Of a stretch of DNA of 11,352 nucleotides, positions 1 to 5,757 are shown piece by piece. This stretch comes from an uncultured Acidobacteriota bacterium (GTDB taxonomy: Bacteria > Acidobacteriota > Terriglobia > UBA7540), in contig CALCEB010000247.1 in NCBI GenBank assembly GCA_937900045.1, positions 1-11,352 on the forward strand. Reading direction: 5' to 3'. A program made the position numbers and the translations under genes. The notes under the pieces are model-generated. The model saw only the letters and a program-made list of their open reading frames with translations, did no database searches and had not been told where the DNA came from. Positions within the stretch are counted from its first letter, which is position 1. Each line of letters begins with the position of its first letter.

Positions 1-15
1 CCCCGCTTCGCGGGG
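1..15. other. Short GC hairpin at window edge (possible terminator remnant)
   Basis: CCCCGC and GCGGGG pair perfectly around a TTC loop (1-6 with 10-15). It could be the end of a terminator for a gene lying left of the window. No T-run follows (next bases are CGTCCTTGAC), so intrinsic termination toward the right is not well supported, and the left flank cannot be seen. Confidence 0.3.
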
Positions 16-543
16 CGTCCTTGACTCCGCTCCCGGCTCGCACCGGATACGTGTCTCTTGACAGAGCCGACGCCGTTATAGACGCCGCTACAGCAACCAA
101 ACTGCACCACTACCCAAAATAATCCTTCATCGCGATCCCAGATCATGGATGATGAGTAAAAGGATAACGGCTCAAAAGACGAAAAAAATAAAATAGTACT
201 TGAAAAACTTTTTCACCTGCATGAGAATACCAGCCTCTTCAGCCTAGCCAGTCTTGGGGTCGGCAGCCGGGGGAACTTTCGGGTTCGGCTGCTCGAATCA
301 TTATTCTGTCCGGAAAAATAGACGGGCCAGCGTGCGTCTTGATTTTTGCTCGACAGGCACAAGTTCGAGCATTTCCACGCGCCTACCTGTCTCAAGGCAG
401 CGCCAGTTGGTCCATTCGACAAACCAAAAGCACCCGTTTTATCAGCAACCGCTTCCAGGACTCATTATGTAACCGCTTCTGGCCCGTCAACCTGGCGCGG
501 GCAGGCGGAGGGGAAGCAATGGCCACGAAAAAGGTGACGTGTA
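16..543. other. Non-coding leader with several hairpins
   Basis: I see no recognisable protein over about 500 bases; the short reading frames here overlap one another and resemble no family I know. Bases 120-215 are AT-rich. A weak sigma70-like pair, TTGAAA (200-205) and GAGAAT (223-228) with a 17-bp spacer, could drive the gene at 544, which would then have a leader of about 300 nt. Three inverted repeats follow: GCAGCCG/CGGCTGC (263-269 with 286-292), AGACG/CGTCT (320-324 with 335-339, followed by TTGATTTTT) and GCTCGA/TCGAGC (348-353 with 365-370). The second, with its T-rich tail, could be a weak intrinsic terminator. The motif CGCCGCTACAGCAA at 83-96 is a copy of the intergenic repeat end described at 3350-3442. 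Confidence 0.4.
83..96 (-). repeat. Solitary end of the intergenic palindromic repeat
   Basis: CGCCGCTACAGCAA is identical over 14 bases to 3929-3942. Its reverse complement, TTGCTGTAGCGGCG, begins like the left end of the element at 3350-3442 (first 11 bases identical). Just upstream, GACGCC occurs twice, 6 bp apart. I read this as a decayed or partial copy of the same element. Confidence 0.4.
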
Positions 544-626
544 ATGAAATTCAAGTGGAGCACTTGGGCAATTTTAGCAATTATTCTCGCCGCCACTCAA
601 AGCATGGCGCATGCGCAGGTTTGTAA
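519..626 (+). CDS. Possible 35-aa leader peptide overlapping the next gene's start
   Basis: An ATG at 519 follows a strong Shine-Dalgarno sequence (GGAGGGG, 5 nt before the start) and opens a 35-codon frame ending at 626. It overlaps the first 83 bases of the beta-helix gene in another frame. The peptide (MATKKVTCNEIQVEH...) resembles nothing I recognise. Its ribosome site is better than that of the main gene at 544 (AAGGTG, 7 nt upstream). It may be a translated leader that affects initiation at 544, or the purine-rich stretch may simply help recruit ribosomes. Coding is unproven. Confidence 0.2.
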   Translation: MATKKVTCNEIQVEHLGNFSNYSRRHSKHGACAGL

Positions 627-3195
627 ACCGTCTTCCACTACATTGTGTGATGGCCCGTCGGAATTGCCACGGGTTTTCACCACTCAACCAACTTTTCCTG
701 ACCCCTGCACTTACAATCAAGGCGAAACAGGGACCGATGCCTGCGGATTTGCCATCACGCAAATTACGGCAAAAGAGGGGGCTGCTGGGCTTCAGGATGC
801 GATTAATTCGCCAGCTTGTGGGACAAAGGGCGCCATCATTGCCTTGCAGTCTGGAGGAAGGTTCTCGCAGAATACCACCAACGAAGTTACGCTGCCCTAC
901 CAAGCCGGTTCTTGTTTGGGCAAGTGGATTATTATCCGCTCTGATGTTTCGGACTCGAAAATGCCTCCTTACGATCAGCAAGGAGCAAGGGCCACGCCGC
1001 AGGATGCCAGTTTCTTTGCCACGATCCAGGCATCAACCGTCACCAGTTCCGTCATTGCCACCGCGACCGTGACACAAGGAAGCGGTCAAGGACCGAATCA
1101 TTATTGGTTCCTGGGCCTCAACATCACGACGGCTTCCGGGACCAAAATAGACCCCAACCTCATCCAAATCGGCAACGGCGAAACTCAGATTGGCGACCTG
1201 CCGAATAACATCACGATTGACCGGTGCTACATTCATGGGCCCAACGGCACCACGAATATCCACAACGACGTGGATGCGGAAGGCAGCACGATCGCAATTC
1301 TCAATAGCTGGCTCACGGTGGTCAATAATAGCGCGGAGCAGCACCCCGTGACCTTTTACAACACACCCGGTCCGCTCCTGATCGATAACAATCACCTGGA
1401 AGGAGGGGCCGAGCAGATCCTTTCTGGCGGAGCCGCCGAATCGATCACGGGTGGGGTCATCACCTCTGACGTTACCATCACGCGCAACCACCTCTACCGC
1501 AATCCCGCTTATTATCCTGGGGCTCCCAACTATAACGGCTTCCCCTTGATCGTTAAGAACGATATTGAGTTTAAGGAGATACAAAGGGTGCTCGTGCAGG
1601 GGAATGTGATCGATTATGTTTGGGCTGGCTACTCGCAGAATGGTATTGCCATCTCAATTTCACCGATGAGCGCAACTGGACTCGATTCGTATCTGGCCGA
1701 TAATGACATCACGATCCGTTACAACCTCATCCGCCACGCCAATGCGTGCATTGCGCTGGGTGTCAATACCCCGAGTTATGGAAACGGGGCGCAAACCAAG
1801 GGGATGCAACGCGTCTCGGTCCATGACAACATCTTTAACGACATCTCCGAAGTGTGGGGCACGACCCTGCAAAATGGGAAGAAGTTCAAAGATCCCTACT
1901 ACGGCATTACTATTGTCTCTTCCATTGACCCCATCGGGAAAGGCCCAATGTATGTGGACATCGATCACAACGATTTTCTGACGGGTTCCATGCAGGCCAC
2001 GGCTCTCTGGGACACTCCTGGGCGCTTTGTGGGGAGCGGCTACAGCTTTTCCAACAATATTATGTCCCAGACCGGCGCATCCTATGGCTGGAGCAGCAGC
2101 GGATATGTTGATAATTCCTGTAGCGATATTTACGTCGTTGATCCCGGCGCCGGAAGCGAAAACAATATCTTCGTGGGTGTCCCGTCCGGGCAGCGATCGG
2201 CTTACACATCGAACTGTTTCATTCCGCAGCCGATGGCTCCCATTCTGACCAGTTCGCCCCTCGGAGGCTCGATCCGCGCCGGAACCACCGTGTATGTTCA
2301 GACGACTTTTGTCACTCCTACGGGTGAGACGACGCCCAGCGCCGAGCAAACTGTCCTAAATCCTTGGGAGGCGCAATGGAAATACAATTCCGGGGTAATC
2401 ATCCTGGATGGTAACCAAGGCGCTGAACTATCCTATATCGCGACGGAGTCGGGTATCAGCGAGCCACTGTGGCCCCTGAATATCCCAGGCAATTTAAACG
2501 CCTGGACCATCGAGACTCTTTCCGGCGGCTCAAATTGCAACACCCCGCTGCAACTTTATCCTCCCAGTCCGGTATGTATGGGTTGGATTTTGATTGCCAA
2601 TGGGGCTCCTGGGACGATCAAGTTGGGCGCCGGCGCCAACACCAACTCCATCAACATTGCTCCGCCGCCGCCGGATGACGGTCCGAAAACAGAATACAGG
2701 GTCTACGCGGGCAGTTCGAGCGGGGCGGAGGCCTATTGTGGAACCTATAGCATCACGCAGATCGCAACCATCACATCGTTTGGGAATTGCAACGGCTCGG
2801 CGCCGCCCTCGGTCAACACTGCCACGGTCACACCGCCAACCTTTGTTTGTAGCACCTGGCCCGCGAATTACAATCAGTTGGGATTTGTAAATTACAACGG
2901 GGGTAATTTCCAACTCACCGCCGCCAGTTGCGGACACGGTAAGGCGGTGAATCTCTATCCCGGATGGACCAGCCAGACCCTTAAGAGCGAGTATGACGCC
3001 ATCAAAGACTCGAATGGCAATTACGAGATGGCTCTGAACCCCGGTACCACGGGAAACGCAGAGCCAGCATGGCCCACCGTTGCTGGAGACACGGTGCAGG
3101 ACGGAGGGGTCACCTGGCAAATGGCGACCAACCTTGACGTTGGCGCCAATGTTGCGGTGGTGGAGTCGTCTACCGCTAATGTGGGCAACAATTGA
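544..3195 (+). CDS. Secreted right-handed parallel beta-helix protein
   Basis: An 883-aa exported protein. The start at 544 has AAGGTG 7 nt upstream and gives a clean signal peptide (KFK, hydrophobic residues 8-20, AHA|Q cleavage after residue 24). Residues 75-200 (LQDAINSPACGTKGAIIAL, then KWIIIRSD) match the N-terminal pattern of acidobacterial secreted beta-helix proteins. Residues 185-510 carry repeated strand-turn units rich in Asn/Asp (NNITIDRCYIHGPN, LLIDNNHLEGG, VTITRNHLY, VLVQGNVIDY, VSVHDNIFND), as in pectate-lyase-like helices. Residues 565-605 look like an Ig/fibronectin-like strand domain (GGSIRAGTTVYVQTTFV). Residues 815-862 (NGNYEMALNPGTTGNAEPAWP...GGVTWQM) resemble short modules of surface and tail-fibre proteins. 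I identify no catalytic residues. It may bind or cleave polysaccharide outside the cell or act as an adhesin; the substrate is unknown. Confidence 0.88.
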   Translation: MKFKWSTWAILAIILAATQSMAHAQVCKPSSTTLCDGPSELPRVFTTQPTFPDPCTYNQGETGTDACGFAITQITAKEGAAGLQDAINSPACGTKGAIIALQSGGRFSQNTTNEVTLPYQAGSCLGKWIIIRSDVSDSKMPPYDQQGARATPQDASFFATIQASTVTSSVIATATVTQGSGQGPNHYWFLGLNITTASGTKIDPNLIQIGNGETQIGDLPNNITIDRCYIHGPNGTTNIHNDVDAEGSTIAILNSWLTVVNNSAEQHPVTFYNTPGPLLIDNNHLEGGAEQILSGGAAESITGGVITSDVTITRNHLYRNPAYYPGAPNYNGFPLIVKNDIEFKEIQRVLVQGNVIDYVWAGYSQNGIAISISPMSATGLDSYLADNDITIRYNLIRHANACIALGVNTPSYGNGAQTKGMQRVSVHDNIFNDISEVWGTTLQNGKKFKDPYYGITIVSSIDPIGKGPMYVDIDHNDFLTGSMQATALWDTPGRFVGSGYSFSNNIMSQTGASYGWSSSGYVDNSCSDIYVVDPGAGSENNIFVGVPSGQRSAYTSNCFIPQPMAPILTSSPLGGSIRAGTTVYVQTTFVTPTGETTPSAEQTVLNPWEAQWKYNSGVIILDGNQGAELSYIATESGISEPLWPLNIPGNLNAWTIETLSGGSNCNTPLQLYPPSPVCMGWILIANGAPGTIKLGAGANTNSINIAPPPPDDGPKTEYRVYAGSSSGAEAYCGTYSITQIATITSFGNCNGSAPPSVNTATVTPPTFVCSTWPANYNQLGFVNYNGGNFQLTAASCGHGKAVNLYPGWTSQTLKSEYDAIKDSNGNYEMALNPGTTGNAEPAWPTVAGDTVQDGGVTWQMATNLDVGANVAVVESSTANVGNN

Positions 3196-3502
3196 TCCGT
3201 TCCGGACGGCTCGGCCTGCTGGTTAAGCTCTTCTGCAGGTCGAGCTGCCCGGGTGGGGGATAACCGAAGGATTGGCCCTGATAATTCAAAGACTTACCAC
3301 GTTAGGCCGCCAGGACTCGGTCTAAGATACGGGTGGTGGTTCGGTTTGCTTGCTGTAGCGCCGCTCGGAGATTGCCCTGGCAGGGAGCGGCGGAAATCGT
3401 TGAGAATGCAAGTTCGGCGGTCACAGACCGCTGCTACCGCAACTGAATTGTGCCACGATCAAGACGCGCCGGGGCTTGACACAAGGTTTACTATAGGATT
3501 TC
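3196..3502. other. Intergenic region holding a palindromic element
   Basis: No convincing gene lies here. Small inverted repeats just after the stop at 3195 (CCGT/ACGG around 3198-3210; AGCTC/GAGCT around 3225-3245) are weak and lack a T-run. The main content is the palindromic element at 3350-3442. A perfect TTGACA sits at 3476-3481, but the nearest -10-like word (TACTAT, 3489-3494) is only 7 bp away, so I do not call a standard promoter. Confidence 0.5.
3350..3442. repeat. About 93-bp palindromic intergenic element with two internal hairpins
   Basis: The ends are imperfect terminal inverted repeats: TTGCTGTAGCGCCG (3350-3363) against the reverse complement of CGCTGCTACCGCAA (3429-3442), 11 of 14 matching. 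Inside are two hairpins: CGCCGCTC/GAGCGGCG (3359-3366 with 3385-3392) and GCGGTC-ACA-GACCGC (3417-3422 with 3426-3431, extendable to 8 bp with one G-T pair). The end motif recurs at 83-96 and 3929-3942, both outside genes. From memory, GTAGCG...CGCTAC palindromes of this look are scattered between genes in many Acidobacteriota; I cannot verify that here. It is too short to encode a transposase, so it would be a REP/MITE-like passive element. Confidence 0.5.
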
Positions 3503-3838
3503 ATGGTTTTAGGTCCGATGGATGTTCAAAATCGAATGACTGAAGGGTTGGGCCTACGGGTTTCTCGGGCCATGCTGAACGCCGATAACAACCTCAGCGA
3601 GCCGCGTCACGAAGCAGCCTTTTTCTATGGCCTCTTCCTGCGTGGCTATCCTCTTGAAAAATTGCGTGCGGACATCGACGTACCCCAGCATGTTCTGGAA
3701 CGGATGCAACGGCTTGCGCTCACCGACCCCTGGTACCAGACCACGGTGGATAGAATCTTGAATTACCGCAAAGAGGTCCTCGCCATTTTTGACTCCCTGG
3801 TTTTCCGCCAAATGGAAACTCCTACCCGTTTACACTAG
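3503..3838 (+). CDS. Small conserved-looking protein with a possible helix-turn-helix
   Basis: A 111-aa soluble protein with no signal peptide or membrane segment. The centre, residues 34-72 (HEAAFFYGLFLRGYPLEKLRADID, then VPQHVLERM), has the spacing of a helix-turn-helix: a first helix ending at LRADID, a turn at VPQ, then a second helix. The tail (TVDRILNYRKEVLAIFDSLV) is a predicted amphipathic helix. I recall similar FFYGLFLRGYPLEKL proteins in acidobacterial genomes, without a known role. The start is uncertain: ATG at 3503 has AGGA 4 nt before it, and ATG at 3518 or 3536 would trim 5 or 11 residues. The well-patterned core starts near residue 33 in any case. It might be a small DNA-binding protein, but this is inference only. 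Confidence 0.65.
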   Translation: MVLGPMDVQNRMTEGLGLRVSRAMLNADNNLSEPRHEAAFFYGLFLRGYPLEKLRADIDVPQHVLERMQRLALTDPWYQTTVDRILNYRKEVLAIFDSLVFRQMETPTRLH

Positions 3839-4275
3839 AAAAATCAATCATTCGGGCCTCAATCCATATGTCAGTTCGAGCCTGGGTTTTTGATTCGTCG
3901 TGAATTTGTACGCAACGAAGTAAGTCGGCGCCGCTACAGCAAATGCCCGTCTCCGACTTTTGGCAGTTTGACGCCGGTACCTTTCCAGGATCAGGCAGGC
4001 CTCGGTCTTGCACAGTAGAGAGGCGCCAAGCTGTTGCCTGACGGGAGCAGATCCCGGCACTCCGGGCTTGGGTTGTAAAACCGGGAGTATTGCCAGCGCC
4101 AAATCCGCTTGACTCACCCAAAGTCCAGGCATAGGATTCGACCAACCCTTTCCCATTGCGCCTCGGTGTCGGCTACAAAGCGGGGGCGCTGAGTTGGGAT
4201 AGATTGGGTAGGAAAGTACCGCTGGGGACTCGATCCGGAAGCGGTCTTTGAAAATTCGAAAAGGGAGACTGGAGT
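3839..4275. other. Intergenic region upstream of mscL
   Basis: About 440 bases without a supported gene. Two overlapping minus-strand frames of about 100 codons exist, but they shadow each other, have no clear ribosome site and look like no family. A solo copy of the repeat end lies at 3929-3942, inside an inverted repeat AAGTCGG/CCGACTT (3922-3928 with 3953-3959). I see no clear promoter for mscL; its 5' untranslated region starts somewhere in this segment. Confidence 0.4.
3929..3942 (-). repeat. Second solitary end of the intergenic palindromic repeat
   Basis: CGCCGCTACAGCAA is identical to 83-96, and its reverse complement shares its first 11 bases with 3350-3360. It sits in the loop of the inverted repeat AAGTCGG/CCGACTT (3922-3959). 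No matching second end is visible nearby, so it looks like a partial copy. Confidence 0.4.
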
Positions 4276-4728
4276 ATGTTCAAGGAATTCAAAACCTTCA
4301 TCATGCGGGGCAATGTTTTGGACATGGCCGTGGGTATCATCATCGGAGTTGCATTCGGAAAGATTGTAACTTCCCTTGTGAATGATATTCTGATGCCGCC
4401 GCTCGGTCTGGTGCTGGACCACGTTGATTTCTCAAATCTCTTCATTAACCTTTCCTCACAGCACTATGAGTCTATTGCCGCTGCCAAGAAGGCGGGCGCA
4501 CCCACTTTGAATTACGGGATGTTCATCAACACAGTTCTGGAGTTCGTGATTGTGGCATTCGCTATCTACCTGGTCATTCGGGTGGTGAACCGGTTGACGG
4601 CCACCCTCCATGAACCTGCAGCTCCGCCCGCGCCCGCCACGAAGGAATGCCCCTATTGCGCTTCAGACATTCCGCTAAAGGCAAAGCGTTGCCCGCAATG
4701 CACTTCCGAGCTTGCGCTGGAAAGCTGA
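4276..4728 (+). CDS. mscL: Large-conductance mechanosensitive channel MscL with C-terminal zinc ribbon
   Basis: MscL forms a homopentameric inner-membrane pore that opens under membrane tension and releases solutes during hypo-osmotic shock. The 150-aa product has the family signature: FKTFIMRGNVLDMAVG at the N-terminus, TM1 at residues about 14-45 (IIIGVAFGKIVTSLVNDILMPP), a periplasmic loop at 46-80, and TM2 at about 84-106 (FINTVLEFVIVAFAIYLVI). E. coli MscL (136 aa) ends in a helical bundle. Here an Ala/Pro linker leads to CPYC...CPQC with cysteines at 125, 128, 139 and 142, a typical zinc ribbon. GGGAG lies 8 nt before the ATG. The gene appears monocistronic: the nearest upstream gene is over 430 nt away and a separate promoter is likely before rpsU. 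Confidence 0.97.
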   Translation: MFKEFKTFIMRGNVLDMAVGIIIGVAFGKIVTSLVNDILMPPLGLVLDHVDFSNLFINLSSQHYESIAAAKKAGAPTLNYGMFINTVLEFVIVAFAIYLVIRVVNRLTATLHEPAAPPAPATKECPYCASDIPLKAKRCPQCTSELALES

Positions 4729-4797
4729 AGGTGTTCGATTAGCGTCTGAGAGACCCATACATTAGAAGGCTGCTGACGGGCACGAGGCGCTCTGGAA

Positions 4798-4821
4798 CCG
4801 GGCGGGACTGTTGCTTCCCGG
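4798..4821 (+). terminator. Weak hairpin downstream of mscL
   Basis: CCGGG (4798-4802) pairs with CCCGG (4817-4821); a shifted register, CGGGA/TCCCG (4803-4807 with 4816-4820), uses the same right arm. It lies 70 nt after the mscL stop. It is followed by AAAACA rather than a T-run, so it is at best a 3'-end stabilising structure or a poor terminator. Confidence 0.25.
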
Positions 4822-4857
4822 AAAACAATGGGATGAGGCTGTATTTTAATAATTCGC

Positions 4858-4893
4858 TTGACTAATCAATGGCATCCGGGTGAGAATCTCACC
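4858..4893 (+). promoter_or_regulatory. Putative rpsU promoter overlapped by a perfect dyad
   Basis: TTGACT (4858-4863) and GAGAAT (4882-4887) are 18 bp apart, a fair sigma70-like pair about 65 nt before the rpsU start. The -10 word lies wholly inside the perfect palindrome GGTGAGA-A-TCTCACC (4879-4893). A dyad in that position is a typical operator arrangement, since a bound dimer would block RNA polymerase. In RNA the 1-nt centre is too tight for the full stem, which favours a DNA-level role. Confidence 0.4.
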
Positions 4894-4951
4894 ATCCATA
4901 ACCGCTCTTATGAATCCATTATATTAACCAGGGAATGGAGGTGGAGATCGA

Positions 4952-5149
4952 TTGGCTGAAGTACGGCTTCAGGAAGGCGAGTCTCTGGAAAATGCGCTTC
5001 GCCGTTTCAAGCGCAAGGTCCAGCAGGAAGATATCATTAAGGAAATCAAACGTCACTCCTACTATCTCAAGCCAGGAGAAAAGCGGCGGGTGAAGGAAGC
5101 TTTGGCCCGCAAGCGTGTCCGGAAAAAGGCCCGGCTCGAGCGAGATTAA
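4952..5149 (+). CDS. rpsU: 30S ribosomal protein S21
   Basis: S21 binds near the anti-Shine-Dalgarno end of 16S rRNA in the 30S subunit and helps initiate translation. The 65-aa basic product matches the family along its whole length (AEVRLQEGESLENALRRFKR, then KRHSYYLKPGEKRRVKEALA and a basic tail KRVRKKARLERD). The start is TTG at 4952: it follows a strong GGAGG (4937-4941) at 10 nt, and the protein begins correctly at AEVR with no nearby in-frame ATG. A weak start codon behind a strong ribosome site may set output. The length is close to the usual 58-71 aa. The zinc-ribbon gene follows after 100 nt and is probably co-transcribed. Confidence 0.96.
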   Translation: MAEVRLQEGESLENALRRFKRKVQQEDIIKEIKRHSYYLKPGEKRRVKEALARKRVRKKARLERD

Positions 5150-5249
5150 CCAGGGCGAACCGGCCAGAAAATGGCCCGCGAGTACAAGAAGCGATTCCAT
5201 TTCATTGGCTGGGGCGGCAAGCAACTTCTTTTGCTTGGGGGGAGCGGTT

Positions 5250-5552
5250 ATGGAATACCGAGATAGGGCGCTGAAGTGTATTGACTGCGGAAATGAATTT
5301 GTTTTCACTGCGGGGGAGCAGCTCTTCTACGCGGAAAAGGGATTTAAGAACGAGCCCAAGCGTTGCAAGGGTTGCAAGGCCAAGCGGAGTCAGTCCTACG
5401 AGGGCCAGAGCGCCCCGCAACGAACGGTTACAACCACGGTCTGCTCACAGTGCGGTAAGGAAACCACGGTTCCTTTCAAGCCAACCCAGGGCCGTCCGGT
5501 TTATTGCCGTGAGTGCTTCCAGCAACGGCGGGCATCCGCTGCCGCCGGATAA
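5250..5552 (+). CDS. Small double zinc-ribbon protein (four CxxC knuckles)
   Basis: A 100-aa soluble protein. Eight cysteines form four CxxC pairs: C10/C13, C39/C42, C65/C68 and C86/C89. The first half (MEYRDRALKCIDCGNEFVFT...GEQLFYAEKGF...PKRCKGC) is the known bacterial probable zinc-ribbon domain. The second half (VCSQCGKETTVPFKPTQGRP, then CREC) matches the CxxC-x17-CxxC domain; here 17 residues separate C68 from C86. Each half probably binds one zinc ion. The function is not established; such proteins may bind nucleic acid or ribosome-related partners. I chose ATG 5250 because GGAG precedes it by 5 nt and the family begins at MEYRD-like sequence; an upstream in-frame extension would overlap rpsU and is not family-like. 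The link with rpsU suggests a translation or stress role. Confidence 0.88.
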   Translation: MEYRDRALKCIDCGNEFVFTAGEQLFYAEKGFKNEPKRCKGCKAKRSQSYEGQSAPQRTVTTTVCSQCGKETTVPFKPTQGRPVYCRECFQQRRASAAAG

Positions 5553-5757
5553 CTCGTCATCGTTCCGGCTTGCCTCCCACGATTCCTCCGGGCAGTGGGT
5601 GTGCCTTCAGGCCGGTACCGCAGGTTGCCGTGGATTCCTATTTTGATGAATCCCTGCCGGGCTTTGCCGGGTACGGAAGGGTTCAACTCTCTCACCCAAA
5701 GCCTTCTCAAGATTCTCCTCCGTAGGTTAAGGCATCCTTTCCCCATGTAGACTTGGT
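5553..5757. other. Gap between convergent genes
   Basis: About 200 bases between the ends of the zinc-ribbon gene (+) and the phospholipase gene (-). GGATTC (5632-5637) pairs with GAATCC (5648-5653) around a 10-nt loop and could act as a weak bidirectional transcript end, but there is no strong T-run. No gene is supported. Confidence 0.3.

Noticed and set aside
58..82. TTGACA with TATAGA near the left end as a promoter
   Set aside because: The spacer is 13 bp, too short for a sigma70-type promoter.
1..543. A tRNA or riboswitch of a known class in the left non-coding region
   Set aside because: No cloverleaf, no T-arm consensus and no recognisable riboswitch core; only generic hairpins are seen.
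1033..1584. Long minus-strand frame of 183 codons inside the beta-helix gene (others at 1660-2349 and 2530-3120)
   Set aside because: These are antisense shadows of a well-supported 883-aa secreted protein.
3476..3494. TTGACA followed by TACTAT as a promoter of the 111-aa gene
   Set aside because: The spacer is only 7 bp; no -10 occurs at 16-18 bp.
3253..3543. 96-codon plus-strand frame after the beta-helix gene
   Set aside because: It spans the palindromic element, overlaps the better-supported gene at 3503 and shows no domain.
3822..4156. Two overlapping minus-strand frames of about 100 codons upstream of mscL
   Set aside because: They overlap each other in different frames, lack ribosome sites and show no recognisable domain; the stretch also carries a repeat end.
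5115..5249. N-terminal extension of the zinc-ribbon protein back to 5115
   Set aside because: It would overlap rpsU, lacks family resemblance, and ATG 5250 has its own ribosome site.
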